Origin: JBJXHC01 sp046160825
GTDB taxonomy: Bacteria; Bacteroidota; Ignavibacteria; UBA10030; UBA6906
DNA: 18,694 bases
Direction: 5' to 3'
NCBI GenBank assembly: GCA_046160825.1
Contig: JBJXHC010000119.1
Location: forward strand, 1-18,694
Each line of letters opens with the position of its first letter. Position 1 is the stretch's first letter. Made by a program: the position numbers and the translations under genes. This document shows, one piece after another, positions 6,401 through 13,511 of the stretch. Below the pieces are notes generated by a model. That model did not search any database and was not told where the DNA came from. It saw nothing but the letters and a program-made list of their open reading frames with translations.

Positions 6401-8355
6401 CCTGCGGGGAGTGTCTGCGGGGTTGCCGAGAATGTACCTGTCGGGAATGAGCCGGTGTTGTTCTCAATCAGTTCTGCCAGTTGTTTTCTGAACTGCTCAA
6501 AACGGTAGCCGCGTTGGGCAAATTTTGCCTGCTGATTCTGTGGCGTCTCATCGAACGCCGCCGGCACAAGACTATCGACAATGGCGCTGACGTTCAACCC
6601 CATCTGCCGTGCAAGGTGGAGGTACTCATAGTCCTGGGCACCACGACGCCAGCTCTTCATCCGGATGCCGGCGATCGGACCTGCCAGTCCACGGTCGTTA
6701 CCCAATGTGCTGTTCTTGTTCTCACCCGCATACACAAAGCTGCCATCTCCCCAGATTTGATTCCGTTTATCGCCTGCCCACGGGTCAATCGGGTTGCCTG
6801 ACTCATCGCCCCAATGGTTCACATACCACAAAAAGTACAGGTCTGTCTTATACTTCCACGCAATCCACGGATTCACACGCATATGTGTTCCCGGTGCATC
6901 TATCGCCTGTGTTCCGTATGCAGGTGAACATCCGTTGTAGAATCCCGCCATCTCTCCGCGGGAGCGTGCTGCATTAGCCGAATCCACCACGTAACCACCG
7001 GGATAAGGATTGTAGCCGCCATTGACATATCCCGACTGTCCAGCTCCCATCCAGATATCAATCGAGCCGCGCAAGTCCGGACGGATGTTCGACGTACACA
7101 ACGTACGCAGGCTCTGTCCTGCACCCGGATTGGTCTTCAGCCAGCGGGCTTTCCGCCGGATGTCGAATAATATGCTCGTATCTGATGTAATGCCAGGTTC
7201 ATCGGCCATGTACTTGTGTATGCGCGTCGCAGGGGCATTCACCGTGAACCAGTTCACCCAGGCAGTCGACACTGTCTGCCACGTCGTCTTCATGATCGTC
7301 GTGTCGGCATTGTAGGTGAACCCCGAGACCGTTCCGTTACTCGAGCCAATCTGACTGGCACGCGCGGGCTGGTCATACGTTCCGATGGAATACGTACTGT
7401 TTCCCACGCCTTCTCCCGGTCCCTCATAGTTGTTGGCACTCGTGTAGTACGATCCTGTGTACATACTCCCGAGGTTCGTCGCAAAGTTGCTCAACGTCAA
7501 ACGGCCATCCGTAAAGTCGGCCCGGTGACGATGACCCATCGCATAATATTTCTTCATCAGATTCCAATACGCACTGCTCCACTTTGTCACTCCATGTCTT
7601 CCCGTGATCGCCGGATAATCAATAAAGAACATCGAGGAGAGGTGGGTCGTGTCCGATAACGTGAAGTTGTACACACGCAAGGTTACCGGGATGCTGTATC
7701 TCTGCACAGCGTTTTCTGTCACACGCAGCGTTCCGCTATAGAGTCCTGCTGGTGTCTCACGAGGAACATAAATATCCACCCACACTGCCTGGTTGCCATT
7801 GGCCGGAACACGGAACGGCGCACCTCCTTGACCGTGGGTCTTCGCTCCGGCAGTCGCTTCAAACGGTACCAACTGTTCCGGCAGCATACCCAGATAATCT
7901 GCATCGGGTAATGGACGTGCTGCGCTCCACCACAGAAAGCTTGCATTCGATCGGGAGGTGATATTCTGGTAATGTTCCACAAACATCTCGATCCGTTTCC
8001 CCTCATAATCATACGGGTCTCCGAATCCACCGGTGTTCTTAATCGTATATCCCGGTACACTACTCTTGGTGAGGCTATCCAACGTGACATTCACACCTGT
8101 GGCGCCGGTGCCATTGCCCTGGAGTATCAACTGAAATGCCACCACCTCATTCTTCCCACCAAAAAGACTGATACTGCTGCCATCCCATACTGGATTATTG
8201 GTCCCGTTGGCTGCCGTATGATTGATCTTGCTCTGAAGAATCTTCTCGCCGTCGTCTATTGCCCACACGCGGCTCAATCCGCTCTGCGAATAGGATGGAT
8301 GTGCAATAATGCTGAATAAAGGCAGGAGAAAGCGTATTGCCCCCCGAAAAACCAT
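3499..8355 (-). CDS. giant T9SS-exported GH123/DUF4091-like protein with nine Ig-like repeats and discoidin-like domain
   Basis: The protein has 1618 residues. A signal peptide covers residues 1-24 ('RFLLPLFSIIAHPSYSQSG'). Residues 25-230 are a beta-sandwich of the GH123 N-terminal kind ('LFGGKNEVVAFQLIL'). Residues 235-630 resemble the GH123/DUF4091 catalytic region: 'HKYMADEPG' holds the neighbouring acids Asp385-Glu386, as in GH123 beta-N-acetylgalactosaminidases, and 'YFLWYVNHWGDES' and 'RRGAQDYEYL' fit the family C-terminal end. Eight Ig-like repeats start at residues 638, 719, 800, 881, 962, 1043, 1124 and 1206. A discoidin-like domain (about 1287-1445, 'GGWFDELSVQVRVGG', 'RIAGVPGGAGRYISLGEL') and a ninth repeat (1449-1525) follow. 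Residues 1528-1618 are a T9SS type A sorting domain ('NFPNPFNPTT', 'RKMVLLK'). A G-rich ribosome site (GGGGGGTGTG) precedes the ATG. It is paralogous to the gene just upstream. The substrate is unknown; a cell-surface or released polysaccharide-active role is inferred. Confidence 0.85.
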   Translation of the reverse strand: MVFRGAIRFLLPLFSIIAHPSYSQSGLSRVWAIDDGEKILQSKINHTAANGTNNPVWDGSSISLFGGKNEVVAFQLILQGNGTGATGVNVTLDSLTKSSVPGYTIKNTGGFGDPYDYEGKRIEMFVEHYQNITSRSNASFLWWSAARPLPDADYLGMLPEQLVPFEATAGAKTHGQGGAPFRVPANGNQAVWVDIYVPRETPAGLYSGTLRVTENAVQRYSIPVTLRVYNFTLSDTTHLSSMFFIDYPAITGRHGVTKWSSAYWNLMKKYYAMGHRHRADFTDGRLTLSNFATNLGSMYTGSYYTSANNYEGPGEGVGNSTYSIGTYDQPARASQIGSSNGTVSGFTYNADTTIMKTTWQTVSTAWVNWFTVNAPATRIHKYMADEPGITSDTSILFDIRRKARWLKTNPGAGQSLRTLCTSNIRPDLRGSIDIWMGAGQSGYVNGGYNPYPGGYVVDSANAARSRGEMAGFYNGCSPAYGTQAIDAPGTHMRVNPWIAWKYKTDLYFLWYVNHWGDESGNPIDPWAGDKRNQIWGDGSFVYAGENKNSTLGNDRGLAGPIAGIRMKSWRRGAQDYEYLHLARQMGLNVSAIVDSLVPAAFDETPQNQQAKFAQRGYRFEQFRKQLAELIENNTGSFPTGTFSATPQTLPAGGGTVTLNWSSSNATSASINNGIGNVTLSGSTQVTVTTSTTFRLTISNAVGSQVLSVPVTVEGSLPSPAGTFIVTPDTLPAGGGDVTLIWVSSNATSASINNGIDSVSLNGSLVTSITSTTLFRLTLSNPGGNQVLEKTVYVRAAMPVPGGTFVATPDSLPIGGGQVTLIWVSDNATSALIDNGIGPVAVNGFRTVTVTSPTTYALTLSNSSGSQVLSASVRIGGSLPSPTGSFSATPDTLPPGGGIVTLSWSSQNATSASIDNGVGTVALNGSLAVNVAASTVFRLSLTNSTGTQELAVPVFVQQVSGLPTGTFFVSSDSLPVGGGNVTLIWVSDNATSASINNGIGAVPVNGSLNVNLTSSANYAITLTNPVGSIVLTVSVVVGGVPPVPTGTFVAIPDSLPPGGGSVMLVWVSSHAQDAALDHGIGSVPVNGSVNVLVTSSREYRLTLSNITGQHEASVNISVAGAPPRPSGTFVVVPDTLPEGGGNVTLIWVSNNASSASIDHNIGTVPVNGATTASVTSSRTLHLTLVNSSGASTISAPVVVRGSAMPLPLGSLTISPDTLPSGGGNITLSWSSTNADSRFINNGIGSVDENGSLELVVGTTTVYTLTVANSTGSYNYSATIVVPLPDVGPADITINGDIQALTTAPTGSGNPNIEIIRDGFAPPVNTTNPLEQYDTKNGNVTKIFEWIGYQFSSPQIFTGMFFQEGMHFPDGGWFDELSVQVRVGGMWIDVDEWTISPPYAGGNGVHYEMFDIRFPETVGDAIRIAGVPGGAGRYISLGELRVLKSATFNAPIAMFLVTPDSLPADGGLVTLHWSVANAQSVFLNGGIGEVPSSGSRTERITDPVSFTLTASGNAGSQEYEAAVSLARPKDYFLYDNFPNPFNPTTMIRYTVSVLTEVSLVIYDILGRQVRMLHKEIMQPGSKVVEWDGRDDNGQPQSSGTYIFRFTADGFVEARKMVLLK
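4498..6444 (-). repeat. eight tandem Ig-like domain repeats, 243-bp period, within the giant gene
   Basis: The coding segment for residues 638-1286 consists of eight head-to-tail copies of a module of the form 'P.GTF...PDTLP.GGG.VTL.W.S.NATSASI..GIG.V...GS'. Repeat starts are separated by exactly 81 codons, except the last interval of 82. The modules have diverged at DNA level but stay in register. Two subtypes alternate: 'WSS' (repeats 1, 4, 8) and 'WVS' (repeats 2, 3, 5, 6, 7). The module resembles the widespread bacterial Ig-like repeats of extracellular proteins, which act as spacers or adhesive stalks. Confidence 0.9.
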
Positions 8356-8419
8356 GCGTCACACCCCCCGAAGTGAAAGATGGCCAGTTTTGATGCTTTC
8401 CATCACAAACAACGGGAAT

Positions 8420-8447
8420 AATATAACACGTGTACAACGAAAAGCAA
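8420..8447 (-). promoter_or_regulatory. possible sigma70-like promoter of the 1618-residue gene
   Basis: Reading the minus strand, TTGCTT (8447-8442) is followed after 16 bases by TATATT (8425-8420), about 65 bases ahead of the start codon. The -10 match is good and the -35 match is weak. The flanking DNA (8356-8486) is AT-rich, as expected for a promoter. Many Bacteroidota use a different -7/-33 consensus, which I do not see here, so this is tentative. It suggests the two paralogous genes can be transcribed separately. Confidence 0.3.
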
Positions 8448-8540
8448 GTAAAAAGAGTATTTACAGTAAATATAACGCGGGAAGGCAAAAAAAAAACACT
8501 ACGAGCGCGGGGGGGGCATTAAAAAAATCTGCGGTGGGTC

Positions 8541-11500
8541 TTATTTCATGAAGAGCATTTTCCTGGTAACGGCAATCCCCTTCTCTCCTGTTTCTAGACT
8601 TACGCTCGACATTCGATAGAAATATACACCTGATGCCATGCCGTTTGGTACAAAATCAAACGTATGCACTCCTTCTGTCAACTCGTCGTCGTTTAAGACC
8701 GTAGAAACAAGTTGGCCAAGGATGTTATACACCTTAATCGTAACCAGGGACGGATCGAGAATTCCAACGCTTATGACTGTGGACGGGTTGAACGGATTAG
8801 GATAATTTTGAAAGAGTTTCGCAGCTACTGGATTCACCTCAGAATCAAATAGTTCTTCCTCTGCTTGATCTTCGGGAACACTGGTCAATGTCGTCGTCCG
8901 GTAGAGAACAAGGGGTGCAGATGTACCTGTGCTGAGAAACGGGACAGTTGAAAGGTGCGCAACACCGTTTACTTGTAGCTGACCACCTGCCTCGAAATAT
9001 GCGGTATCCAACCCGCCAACAAATGCACGGTTGATTGCATGGATTGCATTGTGGAGGTTGGTAAATTCAAGAGAGGGTCGCCCTCTCCAGTATGCTATGG
9101 CCGAGTCGGCTCGTGCTGCGATTTCTACAATTGAGAGTCCGTCACATGGATGTCCGTCAACATTGTACACCAATTCTCCGAACCCGTACGGCGTCTTTCC
9201 AAGTTGGCTTGACGCAATATTAAACTTCAAAGCGACAAGCTCGGCAAAAAGCTTATTATTGTGTTTCTTGGGATTGAGTTTCGTCTGCTGCTTGGTGAGT
9301 AGTTTACGTCGCGATTCTCCCGGTGTGCCCGTCGAATCAAGACCGCGAGGGTCTCCCGAGTGCTTTCCTTCTCTTCCTTCCAACGTTCCCAGGATTGAAG
9401 TGTACCCCGATCCCGTGTTCCGACGAAAATTCCACTTCGTCAAACGAGCCCATCCACGCGTCGCTGCCGAGTCCCTATGAGGCTTCCACTTATCCTCACC
9501 GACAAGTTCCATTGTCGCCACACCGATTCTCATCCCACCTGCAACGTCACTCTCAGTCGCAGTCGGTTGAAACCCTCCCTGGATTACAACCTCCGAAAGA
9601 AGATTGATCCAGTTCGGATACAAACCTCGCCCCCTACGCTCAGGTTTTCGAATCCGACCTGTCAATAGATCTTTTGCAACAAGAGACTCCGGTGGAATCG
9701 TGACAAACATATTGCTCAGTAGTCCGGTGCTCTTGTAGATGTTGACAACATACGTGGTTGACCCGAACGGGTTGGTTAACGTTAAGGCAAACGTACTCGT
9801 GGAGTTGACACGAACAGTTATGGAATCGTTCAACTCTACGTTTCCAATCCCGTGATCAATACGTGCCGAAGTTGCGTTGGTAGAAGTCCAGAAAAAGGTG
9901 ATATCCCCGCCGCCCACGGGAACGCTGTCAGCGTCCGCGAAGAACGATCCAACCGGATTGCCGCGCACATACACCGTCTTGGTATAGCTCCGGGTGCCAT
10001 CGTTATTCGAAAGAAGAAGTGTGAACATTGTCGTCTCGGTAAGAGGAAGCGCTTGCGACCCACTTGACGGAACGATTCCAATAACGGGAGAAATTTCTGC
10101 CGAAAGAGAGTTGGAAGATGTCCATGAAATGGTCGTCGTACCTCCGCCAGCTAACAGTGTATCTGGTATTGCTGAGAGAGTACCTGAAGGCAATGTTAGG
10201 ACCGTAACTTCAACAGAATATTGCCGACTGCCCAGTGCATTGGTGAGTGTCAGCGTGAAAGTCTTACTCGTGTCGACAAACACGACAAGCGACCCACCAA
10301 GGGGAACGGGACCGACGCCCTGATCAATGCTTGCTGATTGTGCATTGACCGATGTCCACGTGAAAGTGACATTCCCGGGTCCTCCGAGAAGTGAAGGAGG
10401 TTGTACGATGAATGACCCTGAAGGGAGTGGAGAACTTGCATTGGCAATCAATTCGGCAAGTTGACGCCTGACGGTCTCAAAATCATATCCGCGCTCTTTC
10501 CACGGGGCCTTCGCAGTTTGGTCGGTCTGATCAAACGCTTTGGGGACAATCGAATCGACAAGAGTTGTAACGTTGATCCCCATTTGTTGCGCCAGGTAAA
10601 GATACTCGTAATCCTGAGCGCCCCTTCTCCAATTCTTCATCCGGATGCCGGATATTGGGCCTGACAGTCCGCGGTCGTTTCCTGATGTACTTCCCTGATT
10701 TTGACCGGCGTACACAAAACTTCCGTCGCCCCAATTACTCGTTCTCTTGTCTGCTGCCCACGGGTCGATCGGTGTTCCTGATTCATCTCCCCAATGGTTT
10801 ACATACCAGAGATAGTACAGATCAATCTTGTGCTTCCAACTTATCCATGTTGTTGCCCGCATGTTCGTCGCTGGCGCATCAATAACATTAGTTCCATAGG
10901 CCGGAATGGTTCCATTATAAATACCAACCCGCTCACCACGGGCCCGCGCCGCGTTCGCTGAGTCAATCATGTACCCACCCGGGTAGGGGTTAACACCACC
11001 ATTAATGTAACCCGACTGACCCACATGCATCCAGAAGTCTATCGATCCCCTCAGATCCGGACGGATGTTGGTAGTGCAGAGTGTCTTGAGTCGACTTCCC
11101 GAGCCAGGGTTTGTTTTTAGCCATCGTGCTTTTCTTCGGATGTCATAGAAAACACTCGTGTCGTAAAGCCCTGGCTCATCTGCCATATACTTGTGTATCC
11201 TGGTCTGAGGCGCGTTGGTTTCAAACCAGGTCACCCATTGGTTGGATGCAGTTTGCCACCTCGACTTAAAAACATTTGTATCAGCGCTGTATGTAAAGCC
11301 GGAGATTTCCCCGTAGTCAGGTTTACCTGTCTTGTTAGGCTGATCGTACGTGCCTATGGAGTATGTTCTGTTTCCTACACCAACTCCCGGGCCTTCATAG
11401 TTGTTCACGCTTGAATAGTATGAACCCGTGTAGAAGGGAGCGAGGGTCGTTGTAAACGAACTCAGCGTTTGTCGTCCATCTGTAAAGTCTGCTCTATGCC

Positions 11501-12353
11501 GATGTCCCATCGCATAGTACTTCTTCATGAGCGATAAGTACTGGCTGCTGCCCTTTGAGACCCCATGCCGTGCAGTGATTCCTGGATACCCGATATGAAA
11601 CATGTTGTACAAATGTGTTGTATCCGAGAGTTCGAGATTGTATACCTGAAGATTGACGGGAATGCTATAACGGAGAATGGAGTTTTCGGTGACCTTCATT
11701 GTTCCAACGTAGTTTCCCGGCTGGGCACTCTTCGGGATATAGACGTCGACCCAAATTGCCTGGTTCTGGCTCGCAGTAACGGAGAACGGCGCGCCTCCCT
11801 GACCGTTGGATTTTGAACCCGAGGGGGCTTCAAAAGGAACAAGCTGTTCCGGAATCAAGCCCATGAAGTCTGAATTTGGGAGCGGACGTGCGGTCGACCA
11901 CCAGACATAATTTGAACTGGATCTGACATTGATGTTCATGTAGTGCTGAACGAACATTTCGATCCGTTTGCCTACGTAATTGTAGGGATCGCCAACGCCG
12001 CCGGTATTCTTGATCGTGTAGGAAGGTGAAGAAGACTTATAGAGGCTATCAAGAGTAACATTTACACCTGTCGCACCTGTGGCATTGCCCTGGATGACAA
12101 GCTGAAAGGCAACAACTTCGTTCCTTCCACCAAAGAGACTGACGCTACTTCCGTTCCACACTTTGTTCTTTGAACTCGTAGCGAGGGTGTGCGTGACGTT
12201 TGTTTTCTTTATTTTCTCACCGTCATCAACGGCCCAAACGCGCTGGATACCACTCTGAGCGAACATGGCTGTCCAGTTGGCAACGAGCAAATTCAATAGC
12301 AGAGATGTAAGAAGAACTGAAAAAACAGAGGAGGGTCTTGGTCGACAACTCAT
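8541..12353 (-). CDS. T9SS-exported GH123/DUF4091-like protein, tandem paralogue, three Ig-like repeats
   Basis: The ATG at 12353 gives 1270 residues. In-frame ATGs at 12383 and 12407 would add 10 or 18. I prefer 12353 because GAGAAG lies 6 bases upstream and a clean signal peptide follows (hydrophobic SVLLTSLLLNLLVANW, then MFAQSG). Residue numbers below count from 12407. Residues 52-650 parallel the neighbouring protein throughout, including 'LFGGRNEVVAFQLVI', the acid pair Asp410-Glu411 in 'HKYMADEPG', 'YYLWYVNHWGDES' and 'WRRGAQDYEYL'. Three Ig-like repeats (about 662-737, 740-815, 818-893) follow. Residues 895-1185 form a domain I cannot name, with a basic lysine/arginine-rich stretch and then 'ELVALKFNIASSQLGKTP' and 'IHAINRAFVGGLDTAYF'. 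Residues 1197-1288 are a T9SS type A sorting domain ('LFQNYPNPFNPST', 'GVYFYRMSS', 'RKMLFMK'). It lies 185 bases ahead of its paralogue and probably acts on, or binds, a GalNAc-containing or related glycan; that is inference. Confidence 0.85.
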   Translation of the reverse strand: MSCRPRPSSVFSVLLTSLLLNLLVANWTAMFAQSGIQRVWAVDDGEKIKKTNVTHTLATSSKNKVWNGSSVSLFGGRNEVVAFQLVIQGNATGATGVNVTLDSLYKSSSPSYTIKNTGGVGDPYNYVGKRIEMFVQHYMNINVRSSSNYVWWSTARPLPNSDFMGLIPEQLVPFEAPSGSKSNGQGGAPFSVTASQNQAIWVDVYIPKSAQPGNYVGTMKVTENSILRYSIPVNLQVYNLELSDTTHLYNMFHIGYPGITARHGVSKGSSQYLSLMKKYYAMGHRHRADFTDGRQTLSSFTTTLAPFYTGSYYSSVNNYEGPGVGVGNRTYSIGTYDQPNKTGKPDYGEISGFTYSADTNVFKSRWQTASNQWVTWFETNAPQTRIHKYMADEPGLYDTSVFYDIRRKARWLKTNPGSGSRLKTLCTTNIRPDLRGSIDFWMHVGQSGYINGGVNPYPGGYMIDSANAARARGERVGIYNGTIPAYGTNVIDAPATNMRATTWISWKHKIDLYYLWYVNHWGDESGTPIDPWAADKRTSNWGDGSFVYAGQNQGSTSGNDRGLSGPISGIRMKNWRRGAQDYEYLYLAQQMGINVTTLVDSIVPKAFDQTDQTAKAPWKERGYDFETVRRQLAELIANASSPLPSGSFIVQPPSLLGGPGNVTFTWTSVNAQSASIDQGVGPVPLGGSLVVFVDTSKTFTLTLTNALGSRQYSVEVTVLTLPSGTLSAIPDTLLAGGGTTTISWTSSNSLSAEISPVIGIVPSSGSQALPLTETTMFTLLLSNNDGTRSYTKTVYVRGNPVGSFFADADSVPVGGGDITFFWTSTNATSARIDHGIGNVELNDSITVRVNSTSTFALTLTNPFGSTTYVVNIYKSTGLLSNMFVTIPPESLVAKDLLTGRIRKPERRGRGLYPNWINLLSEVVIQGGFQPTATESDVAGGMRIGVATMELVGEDKWKPHRDSAATRGWARLTKWNFRRNTGSGYTSILGTLEGREGKHSGDPRGLDSTGTPGESRRKLLTKQQTKLNPKKHNNKLFAELVALKFNIASSQLGKTPYGFGELVYNVDGHPCDGLSIVEIAARADSAIAYWRGRPSLEFTNLHNAIHAINRAFVGGLDTAYFEAGGQLQVNGVAHLSTVPFLSTGTSAPLVLYRTTTLTSVPEDQAEEELFDSEVNPVAAKLFQNYPNPFNPSTVISVGILDPSLVTIKVYNILGQLVSTVLNDDELTEGVHTFDFVPNGMASGVYFYRMSSVSLETGEKGIAVTRKMLFMK

Positions 12354-12542
12354 CTTGAACTTCTCATTATTCGTCCTCTCCATCGCGATAAAATCTTTCC
12401 ACTCCATAACTAATGACTAGATTAACCCTACGAGGTGATGAAGTCGAAAAAAAGCGCCAAGAATTTGATGGAAACTCAGGGGTGACCAACAAAAGTTACA
12501 AATTGACCTGAATTCATACAACTGAGGGTTATACGGGTTTCT

Positions 12543-12562
12543 AACTCGTAGTACTACTAGTT
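12543..12562. other. 20-bp near-perfect palindrome in intergenic region
   Basis: AACTCGTAGTACTACTAGTT is self-complementary except for one pair (12547 with 12558), with a perfect 10-base core GTAGTACTAC. It lies in the 285-base gap between the methyltransferase stop (12639) and the chosen start of the GH123-like gene, about 190 bases ahead of that start. It could be an operator for a dimeric regulator. A run of T follows on the plus strand, where there is no gene to terminate. Nothing else in this gap stands out. Confidence 0.4.
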
Positions 12563-12638
12563 TTTGTCTTTATCTTAAGATTTGAAGGGATAAACAAGTG
12601 CTTTTCGACTGAAATGATAACACACGCAATCCAAAATA

Positions 12639-13511
12639 CTAAGCCCGCTTCTTATGCACCATGACCAAGTACCCGCAGGACAGGTCTTGCTTTGATAGTG
12701 ATGAAAATTCTTGATGCACCGTCAACCCATCTATGGGGCATTCCAATAGGCTCTGTTCCTTCTCTAGTTCCAGTCCGGATTCCTTAAAGACCCTGAGCCA
12801 TTCCGAACGCTGCATTCTATTAATATACTGGACATCATTCCCTATGAATCGCCATGTTCTCTCCGAGAAACGAAGGTAGTTTTTCTTGTGGGAGTTAAGA
12901 TCGTACTTCGATAGGTGGTCTGTCATGTCCCATTGGTGAAAGGAGTATCCGCCAGTCATCAGTAGCTTTTGTATCTTGCCGACAAGCCCCGGGGCAAGCG
13001 ATCTGTGTACATGTTCCAATACGTTATTACTCATTACGAGATGAAATGGTTCAAGTCCTTCTAGACTGGTCACGTATTTTATCCCAAGATTCTGATAGAC
13101 CTCCTCGAAGTTCTTTGAGCCAAGAATGACCCCCATACGGGCTTCAGCGCACCTCACTCGATCCTCTGGCTGACCAAATTCGCCCAGCCGTCCGCGCAAG
13201 TCCATCATGTACCTTTGGAACGCATTGAACTGCCGATTGTCTCTTACGTCATAGCACACAAGCTCTACATCGAAGAACATCTTTACGCACATTGAAAGCC
13301 AGTGCGACCAGCCGGTACCTATTTCGAGAACTCTGTCACCATCTCTTACCAGTCCCTCAGCAATGAACCTTTTCCCCTGACCGAGAAGGCCACTTGGGAG
13401 TCCCTTCTTGATCCTGTGACGCTCCCCGGTAATCTGCGCGACATAGTGATAAAAGGTTGGCGCAAGAGAAAAGAATTTGAGCGCCACGGCATAGGAAGCA
13501 TATTTTATCAT
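12639..13511 (-). CDS. SAM-dependent methyltransferase (class I fold)
   Basis: The start is taken as the ATG at 13511, which overlaps the upstream gene's TGA as ATGA and has an AGG about 6 bases ahead, giving 290 residues. An in-frame TTG at 13547 would add 12 residues but has less support. The SAM-binding motif I is 'DRVLEIGTGWSHW' (about residues 59-71), with 'LVCYDV' (about 84-89) as the acidic strand-2 end. 'LVMSNNVLEHVHRSL' (about 158-172) is the motif before strand 5. The C-terminal half has a 'FSERTWRFIGNDVQYINR' segment of unknown role. The substrate cannot be read from the sequence. Its place beside another methyltransferase and a polysaccharide cluster suggests glycan O-methylation or modification, but that is inference. 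Translation is probably coupled to the upstream gene. Confidence 0.75.
   Translation of the reverse strand: MIKYASYAVALKFFSLAPTFYHYVAQITGERHRIKKGLPSGLLGQGKRFIAEGLVRDGDRVLEIGTGWSHWLSMCVKMFFDVELVCYDVRDNRQFNAFQRYMMDLRGRLGEFGQPEDRVRCAEARMGVILGSKNFEEVYQNLGIKYVTSLEGLEPFHLVMSNNVLEHVHRSLAPGLVGKIQKLLMTGGYSFHQWDMTDHLSKYDLNSHKKNYLRFSERTWRFIGNDVQYINRMQRSEWLRVFKESGLELEKEQSLLECPIDGLTVHQEFSSLSKQDLSCGYLVMVHKKRA

Noticed and set aside
4498..6444. Regularly spaced repeats as a CRISPR-like array
   Set aside because: The period is 243 bases, in frame inside a gene, and the whole unit is a protein domain rather than repeat plus spacer.
8487..8540. Possible rho-independent terminator after the 1270-residue gene
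   Set aside because: T7 and T10 tracts are present on the minus strand, but I could not find a GC-rich stem directly before either.
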